Shown: piece after piece, positions 28,647 to 32,985 of the stretch
Position numbering within the stretch: the first letter of the stretch is position 1
Layout: every line of letters begins with the position of its first letter
DNA from: Paludibacteraceae bacterium
GTDB lineage: Bacteria; Bacteroidota; Bacteroidia; Bacteroidales; Paludibacteraceae
Reading direction: 5' to 3'
Length of the DNA stretch: 32,985 bases
Assembly: GCA_016297215.1 (NCBI GenBank)
Contig: JAEDGZ010000025.1
Span: 1 to 32,985, forward strand
The notes under the pieces: model-generated
What the model was told of the DNA's origin: nothing
Database searches by the model: none
The model's input: the letters and a program-made list of their open reading frames with translations, nothing else
Made by a program: the position numbers and the translations under genes

Positions 28647-31176
28647 ATAAATCGTAAACGCCATTCCTGCGATAGACTTCCTCGGAGACCACGGTGTCGA
28701 AGCCGCCTACGTGCTCGCCCGCGTGGGTGTCGATGCCGGTATAGACGAGCGAGGCATCCTCATAGCGCTTGAACTTATAGACCGCATCGTTCATCAGTTC
28801 ACGGTTGAACACCCCGAGCGATACCAGCAGGTCAAAATCGTCTACGTTGAGTCCCGTTACTTTTCGGAACAACTCCGGTTCTAACTGCCGAATCACATCG
28901 TAGAGGGTGTATTCGCGGTAGTCGGTCAGGTACATAAAGACGGGGATGCGGGTCGCAAACTTGATGAGTTTCTCCTGTATCTCTTTGCGCTTCGATTTGT
29001 ATTCTTTTTCTTCTTTCGTCAGTTCGCGTTTCTCCGCGGGCGTCAGGTCTTCTCCGCGCTCTTTCTTGGTTTTCTTCACTGCCTCCGACTTGTTGATGAT
29101 GGTCTCGATATCCTTGTTGAGTGCGCGAAATCCCTCTATGTTCATCAGTGCCCGCATCGCTTTCTCGTTATGCAGCAGTCGGTCGAGCGTCTTGTTATCC
29201 ACGTTCACGAGCAGGGCACTCTCCCATCGGCGTGCAAGGAGGGTCGCCGTGGTGCCGGACATCGCCATATCGAGGATGCCCGCGGCATCTATCTGCTTCA
29301 TGCTGCTGCCGTCGTAGGCAAGGATAGGCAGGTAATGGATGAACTCCGCCACTTTCTGCTCGGGATTCTGCTCGCTCACGCTGAGTCGGCAACTGTATTC
29401 CGCCACTTGCCTCAGTGCCCTGTTCGGGGCGAAGTCAAAGACATAGCAAGTCGGCTTCAGCACCACCTCGTTGCCCTCCTCATCGCGCATCGTCCATGGG
29501 CTCTGCACGCGAAAAGCGGCTTGGAAATACGTCTCGGGCGACGAGCAGTTGCGCAGCATGAAGATACCTGTCCAGGGTTTGACGGTAACGCCCGTGGACA
29601 GTTTGCCGCACGAGAGCGTGATGGTGTAGGTCTCTTGCGGGTTACCCATGCTCGCATACACGGGATTCACCGCGTCGGCACCCATCCCAGCCTCGCTCCC
29701 CGCCGCCACGATGATGTCGTAATGCGCAAAGAATTTGCGGTTGATTTTCTTTCGCAGCAGGCTTTTCATGGCGCGGCAGGAGGCTACCGAGGGCAGGAAC
29801 CAATAAGTATGGTGCAGATAGTCCAGCAGGCGCGCATCGGTGAACGGCATGGGCGGCTTCTCGCCTGCCAACTTCAGGTCTGACACCACATTCTCCGTGT
29901 AACTGCCGTGTATCAGGTCAAGCCATTTCTGCACATATTCCTCATGGACAAACGTATCGCCCTCGGCGCGGAAGAACTCGTTGAGGTCAAACTCATTGAA
30001 CTCGCCCTGCTCCGCTATCTCGCGAATCTGATCGGGCAACTGATAGGTCATCATCACCATCTGTGGCAGTGCGAGATAGGGGTTCGGTCCTTGCTCCGAA
30101 TCCCAATGCGCTTTGGCTTCCTGCTCATCCGAGTAGGTCCAGTTGAATATCTGTTCTTCGATAAACTCGCCGCTGGCAATCGCGCGGAAGGGGGTGCCGG
30201 AGAGGTAGAGATAGTGCTTGGTATGCAGGGGCATCAACTCTTCATCGTACCTCTCGCGTGCTTCCATCTCCTTGCGCGACGCGGCATCTTCGGCGTACAG
30301 GCTCTGCGTCTCTTCGGCAATACGCGCCGCGATGTCCTGCTTGTTGTAAAACTCTTTGGCATTCTTGCCCCATGCGCCAAAGTGGTACTCATCCAAGATG
30401 ATACAGTCCCACTGCACCGCCTGAATCCACTCATTCGTGGCTTTGATGCCGCCCGCGCTGTTGGTGCCCAGTACGTCTTGAAACGATGCGAAGCATACGA
30501 AGCGTTGCCCGTCCTCCACATGGTTGAACTCCCTGTCGGCTTGCTTCTCTACGAATATCCAGTCCGCAAAGTCTTTGTGCGTCAGCAGGTCATCTTTCCA
30601 TGCCGTCTTCACCGCCGGTTTGAAGGTCAGCACCAGCAGATGCCGCCAACCCATCTCTCTTGCCAGTTGATACGCCGTGAAGGTCTTGCCGAAGCGCATC
30701 TTCGCGTTCCATAGGAAGTGCGGCGTGCGCCCTTCGTTGGCGGGCTCTTGTGCGAAGGAGCGGAAGTAGGTTGCCGTCTTGCTCACCGCACGCGCTTGCT
30801 CAGGGCGCATCGCGAAGTCCTGTGTACGCTCAAGAAGCGTGGTCTCATAGTTACGAACGGCTTCTATCGCCTGCTCCACTTCCTTGGTGCTGCATCGGTA
30901 CCATTCGCCTATGATTTTGGAAATATGCGAGTTGCTCAATACCTTATGCACCGACCTGTCCATAAACACCGAGCCGTCTGTGCGCATCGCGGAGCGAGTC
31001 AGCTCCACTTTCCATGACTGTTCGGGCACAAGGGTGGGGTAGTGCTCACGCATACGCTCTTCTATACGGCGCGTGGTATAGCCCACTTTCAGGGTGTTGG
31101 GAAAACGCGTATCCGAGTACGCATAGATGATCGGCCGCGCCGATGTCTGTTTTTGGAGTAAGTCGCTTGCTGCCAT
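28645..31176 (-). CDS. GIY-YIG nuclease-SF2 helicase fusion, restriction subunit
   Basis: This 843-aa protein looks like the cutting and translocating subunit of a restriction system. Residues 16-108 resemble the T5orf172/MUG113 branch of GIY-YIG nucleases: IIYAYS, LKVGYTT (29-35), arginines in RRIEERMRE (36-44), H77 in DRSVHKVL and E91 in GEWYRC. A superfamily 2 helicase core follows: Walker A NAKMRFGKT (157-165), DEYH box (262-265), motif III SGTPFR (326-331) and a motif VI-like FQAAFRVQSP (551-560). Residues 688-745 are highly charged and may form a coiled coil. The C-terminal 100 residues have no name I know. It lies 201 bp downstream of the N6-adenine methyltransferase gene on the same strand, with a GC-rich palindromic element between. 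The system class is uncertain; it does not match the textbook layout of type I, III or ISP. Confidence 0.78.
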   Translation of the reverse strand: MAASDLLQKQTSARPIIYAYSDTRFPNTLKVGYTTRRIEERMREHYPTLVPEQSWKVELTRSAMRTDGSVFMDRSVHKVLSNSHISKIIGEWYRCSTKEVEQAIEAVRNYETTLLERTQDFAMRPEQARAVSKTATYFRSFAQEPANEGRTPHFLWNAKMRFGKTFTAYQLAREMGWRHLLVLTFKPAVKTAWKDDLLTHKDFADWIFVEKQADREFNHVEDGQRFVCFASFQDVLGTNSAGGIKATNEWIQAVQWDCIILDEYHFGAWGKNAKEFYNKQDIAARIAEETQSLYAEDAASRKEMEARERYDEELMPLHTKHYLYLSGTPFRAIASGEFIEEQIFNWTYSDEQEAKAHWDSEQGPNPYLALPQMVMMTYQLPDQIREIAEQGEFNEFDLNEFFRAEGDTFVHEEYVQKWLDLIHGSYTENVVSDLKLAGEKPPMPFTDARLLDYLHHTYWFLPSVASCRAMKSLLRKKINRKFFAHYDIIVAAGSEAGMGADAVNPVYASMGNPQETYTITLSCGKLSTGVTVKPWTGIFMLRNCSSPETYFQAAFRVQSPWTMRDEEGNEVVLKPTCYVFDFAPNRALRQVAEYSCRLSVSEQNPEQKVAEFIHYLPILAYDGSSMKQIDAAGILDMAMSGTTATLLARRWESALLVNVDNKTLDRLLHNEKAMRALMNIEGFRALNKDIETIINKSEAVKKTKKERGEDLTPAEKRELTKEEKEYKSKRKEIQEKLIKFATRIPVFMYLTDYREYTLYDVIRQLEPELFRKVTGLNVDDFDLLVSLGVFNRELMNDAVYKFKRYEDASLVYTGIDTHAGEHVGGFDTVVSEEVYRRNGVYDL

Positions 31177-31194
31177 AGTATATTGTTTTTAACT

Positions 31195-31345
31195 GTCCGA
31201 GTGTGCAGGTGTCCACTGGGGACGCGGGTGGTACATGCCGACATGTCGGTGCGTCTCGCCCGCGGTTGTCCGGGTGCGCAGGCGTTCACTGGGGACGTGG
31301 GCGTCTCGCCCGCGGTTGTCCGAGTGCGTCCCGACCTATCGGGAC
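31195..31345. repeat. REP-like palindromic element, copy E (expanded and degenerate)
   Basis: A 150-bp GC-rich island lies between the two restriction-modification genes. It contains GCGTCTCGCCCGCGGTTGTC at 31251-31270 and again at 31301-31320 (50-bp period). It also has the perfect palindrome CCGACATGTCGG (31238-31249) and the hairpin GTCCCGACCTATCGGGAC (31328-31345), which matches the second palindrome of copy A. Words such as GGGTGCGCAGGCG tie it to the other copies. Confidence 0.8.
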
Positions 31346-31377
31346 TTGATATTGCTCTCGTCCCATCAGGAAAAAGT

Positions 31378-32901
31378 CTATTCCATAGGTCGAATCATAG
31401 ACTCAATAAACGCAATCTCCTGCTCATCCAGTCCGTATTTCTCATACAGCATCTCATCCGTCCATGGATGCGAAAAATCTTGAAGAGGTGCGTATAGATA
31501 GGTGTCGTGAGTCATGTTCTTGTTTTTTCTAATGCCCACTAAGAATCTAAAAAATTTTGTTTCCATGTACTTCTGCACATTCCTCGCTTCATTTTCCTTT
31601 TGAAAAGGACCTACAGCAAGAAAAGTTTCTGTGCATAGAGTATTTGCATCTGCCATTTCAGTTTTACCAAGTATTCGTGCAGGAATTGGATTCCCTATTT
31701 GTCCTGCGGCACCATCTGCTTTTGAAATAAATAGTTTATACCCATTTAGTAAGTGAGTTCCGCTCGTTATTGTATAACTATCTTTTAGAAATAGCGTTGT
31801 TCGCTTTCGATTTTGCAGGCAGAGCAGCATACGTTTCGTATGTGCATCAGTTGTGATTGTACTAATATCATTTGTAATTCTAAAAGGATTACGAGTAGAG
31901 ACTAATTTCTCAAACGAAGGTTCTTCAAATTGCCTAACTTTGTATAGTATAGAAACAATATTTGGATCCCTAATAACTATGTCAGAACAGCCACCTTCAT
32001 CCAAAAATTTTTCAGATGTCAACTCTACACCATTTGCTTGATGTAATGTATAATTACAGAGACCTTGCTCTTCTCGATTCCATAAGAAATAACATACACC
32101 TCCTTCAATACTTACACCGGAAAAACACATTGAAGCATCTAAGAAATCATGCATAATTCTAATGTGTCTATCCGCTATCATTTGCTCACGGAAAGCATCC
32201 AAGCCCTTACCTCCTGTCATCCATCGTGCCGGAATAATCATACACAAGTATCTTGGGGAAAGTTTCTTTGCTTGTTCTACAAACTTATGGTACAAAGGCA
32301 TTGCACTACTGCCTGTTCCTCCTCCATCGCTTAACTGATACGGCGGGTTGCCTATTATTACATCGAATGTCATATGAAAGATTGTTTCGGGTTGGTCGGT
32401 ATGAATAAACTGGTATGCATATTGCTCGGATTCCTCGCCTCGGTCATACACATCTTGGGCTGCCCCACAGTAGCGGCATTTGCCATTCACCCAAGTATGT
32501 TTAAGGCTCTCGTAACGCACATTGCCCTGCTCATCGTCGAAATGGCTGACGCTGTGCGCGCCATCGGCGCGTTTGCTGCAATAGAGCGTGCGGCGGCTCA
32601 GCAATGAGGTCAGTTCCGTCAGCGCTATGCCAAACACCTGCCGATGCAGGATATGGTCAATACGCTCCTGCCTATCGGGGATAACGGCGCTTAAGCCTTT
32701 GTCCAAACGCTTGACAATCTCCCGCAAGAATACGCCCGACTTGCAGAACGGGTCAAGGAAGGTCGTTTCCGAACTGCTAAACAACTCTTGCGGAAGCAAA
32801 TCCAGCACTCGGTTCGCTAACTCCGGCGGGGTGAACACCTCGTCGTTGCTCAGATTGGCGATGCAGTTAAGCACATCGGGGTTGTAATCCTTCTTCTCCA
32901 T
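31378..32901 (-). CDS. N6-adenine DNA methyltransferase (Eco57I-like)
   Basis: This 507-aa methyltransferase is probably the modification and recognition subunit of the system. Seen: VFTPPELANRVLDLLP (22-37), SAM motif I FLDPFCKSGVFLRE (48-61, with K where G is usual), GIALTE (91-96), and catalytic motif IV NPPY (185-188) followed by a Gly-rich SDGGGTGSS loop. Between motifs I and IV is a possible metal site (C108, then C142 and C145 in KCRYCG). Residues from about 290 to 480 should hold the target recognition domain. This half is clearly more AT-rich than the catalytic half. The ATG at 32901 directly touches an 11-bp tandem array that fills the rest of the window, so any promoter lies in or beyond the array. 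It is followed by the GIY-YIG-helicase gene. Confidence 0.88.
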   Translation of the reverse strand: MEKKDYNPDVLNCIANLSNDEVFTPPELANRVLDLLPQELFSSSETTFLDPFCKSGVFLREIVKRLDKGLSAVIPDRQERIDHILHRQVFGIALTELTSLLSRRTLYCSKRADGAHSVSHFDDEQGNVRYESLKHTWVNGKCRYCGAAQDVYDRGEESEQYAYQFIHTDQPETIFHMTFDVIIGNPPYQLSDGGGTGSSAMPLYHKFVEQAKKLSPRYLCMIIPARWMTGGKGLDAFREQMIADRHIRIMHDFLDASMCFSGVSIEGGVCYFLWNREEQGLCNYTLHQANGVELTSEKFLDEGGCSDIVIRDPNIVSILYKVRQFEEPSFEKLVSTRNPFRITNDISTITTDAHTKRMLLCLQNRKRTTLFLKDSYTITSGTHLLNGYKLFISKADGAAGQIGNPIPARILGKTEMADANTLCTETFLAVGPFQKENEARNVQKYMETKFFRFLVGIRKNKNMTHDTYLYAPLQDFSHPWTDEMLYEKYGLDEQEIAFIESMIRPME

Positions 32902-32985
32902 TAGTTAGTGATTAGTTAGTGATTAGTTAGTGATTAGTTAGTGATTAGTTAGTGATTAGTTAGTGATTAGTTAATGATTAGTTAG
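32901..32985. repeat. 11-bp tandem repeat array, right end
   Basis: A partial unit TTAGTTAG (32901-32908) is followed by seven TGATTAGTTAG units to the last base. One of these (32964-32974) ends in A instead of G. The first base of the array is the complement of the A of the methyltransferase start codon. Same unit and orientation as 1-94. Confidence 0.97.

Noticed and set aside
31177..31377. A small gene between the two restriction-modification genes
   Set aside because: The open frames there are translations of a GC-rich, internally repeated palindromic element without a plausible start context.
1..32985. A complete circular 33-kb plasmid, suggested by matching, in-register ends
   Set aside because: rnpB, recR, rsmG, rsmD, yebC and ppdK are single-copy chromosomal genes, and no replication or mobilisation gene is present.

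Overview
The window looks like chromosomal DNA of an uncultured member of the Bacteroidales (Bacteroidota). The evidence is promoters of the Bacteroides TTTG-N19/20-TAnnTTTG type, AT-rich leaders without clear Shine-Dalgarno sites, and typical Bacteroidales proteins: a SusA/neopullulanase-like GH13 enzyme, an outer-membrane DUF5723/TSP3/OmpA protein, a BT0820-like HAD protein and a large cytosolic PPDK. Housekeeping genes normally present once per genome (rnpB, a tRNA-Gly, recR, rsmG, rsmD, yebC, ppdK) argue against a plasmid or phage.

Layout. 1-1750: an 11-bp tandem array, an Mrr-type restriction nuclease gene with its own promoter, and a 39-codon Cys-rich ORF. 1755-6669 (minus): GH13, HAD phosphatase, PLP aminotransferase, DUF456 membrane protein and a half-size EamA transporter. 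6789-9883 (minus): a YihY/BrkB membrane protein, RNase P RNA, tRNA-Gly(CCC) and a secreted carboxypeptidase-regulatory-like protein. 9963-16485 (minus): a tight five-gene run of lipoprotein, DUF5723-TSP3-OmpA protein, YebC, RsmG and an MBL hydrolase. 17348-20077 (plus): ppdK behind a structured leader of about 200 nt. 20402-21692 (minus): rsmD and a pseudopilin-like membrane protein, divergent from 21873-26758 (plus): an (p)ppGpp synthetase without HD and ACT domains, recR, a membrane protein, a BT0820-like HAD protein, a GNAT and a GT2 glycosyltransferase. 26871-28511 (plus): an acyl-CoA ligase. 28645-32901 (minus): a restriction-modification pair, an N6-adenine methyltransferase followed by a GIY-YIG/SF2-helicase fusion. 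The same 11-bp array closes the window and touches the methyltransferase start codon.

The most unusual signals are in and around the genes. They are: (1) the GIY-YIG-helicase plus methyltransferase module with a tandem array at the methyltransferase start codon, and an Mrr gene beside an identical array at the other window end; (2) a recurrent promoter architecture in which an A-tract of 8-10 bases occupies the same place in a 20-nt spacer; (3) dispersed GC-rich palindromes (REP-like) in at least five spacers; (4) AT-rich 7-bp and 11-bp microsatellites in many spacers, several touching start or stop codons. No CRISPR array, prophage, transposase or integrase was seen.

All calls come from reading sequence and translations; no database search was possible. 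Family names rest on motif recognition, and start codons are judged from context.
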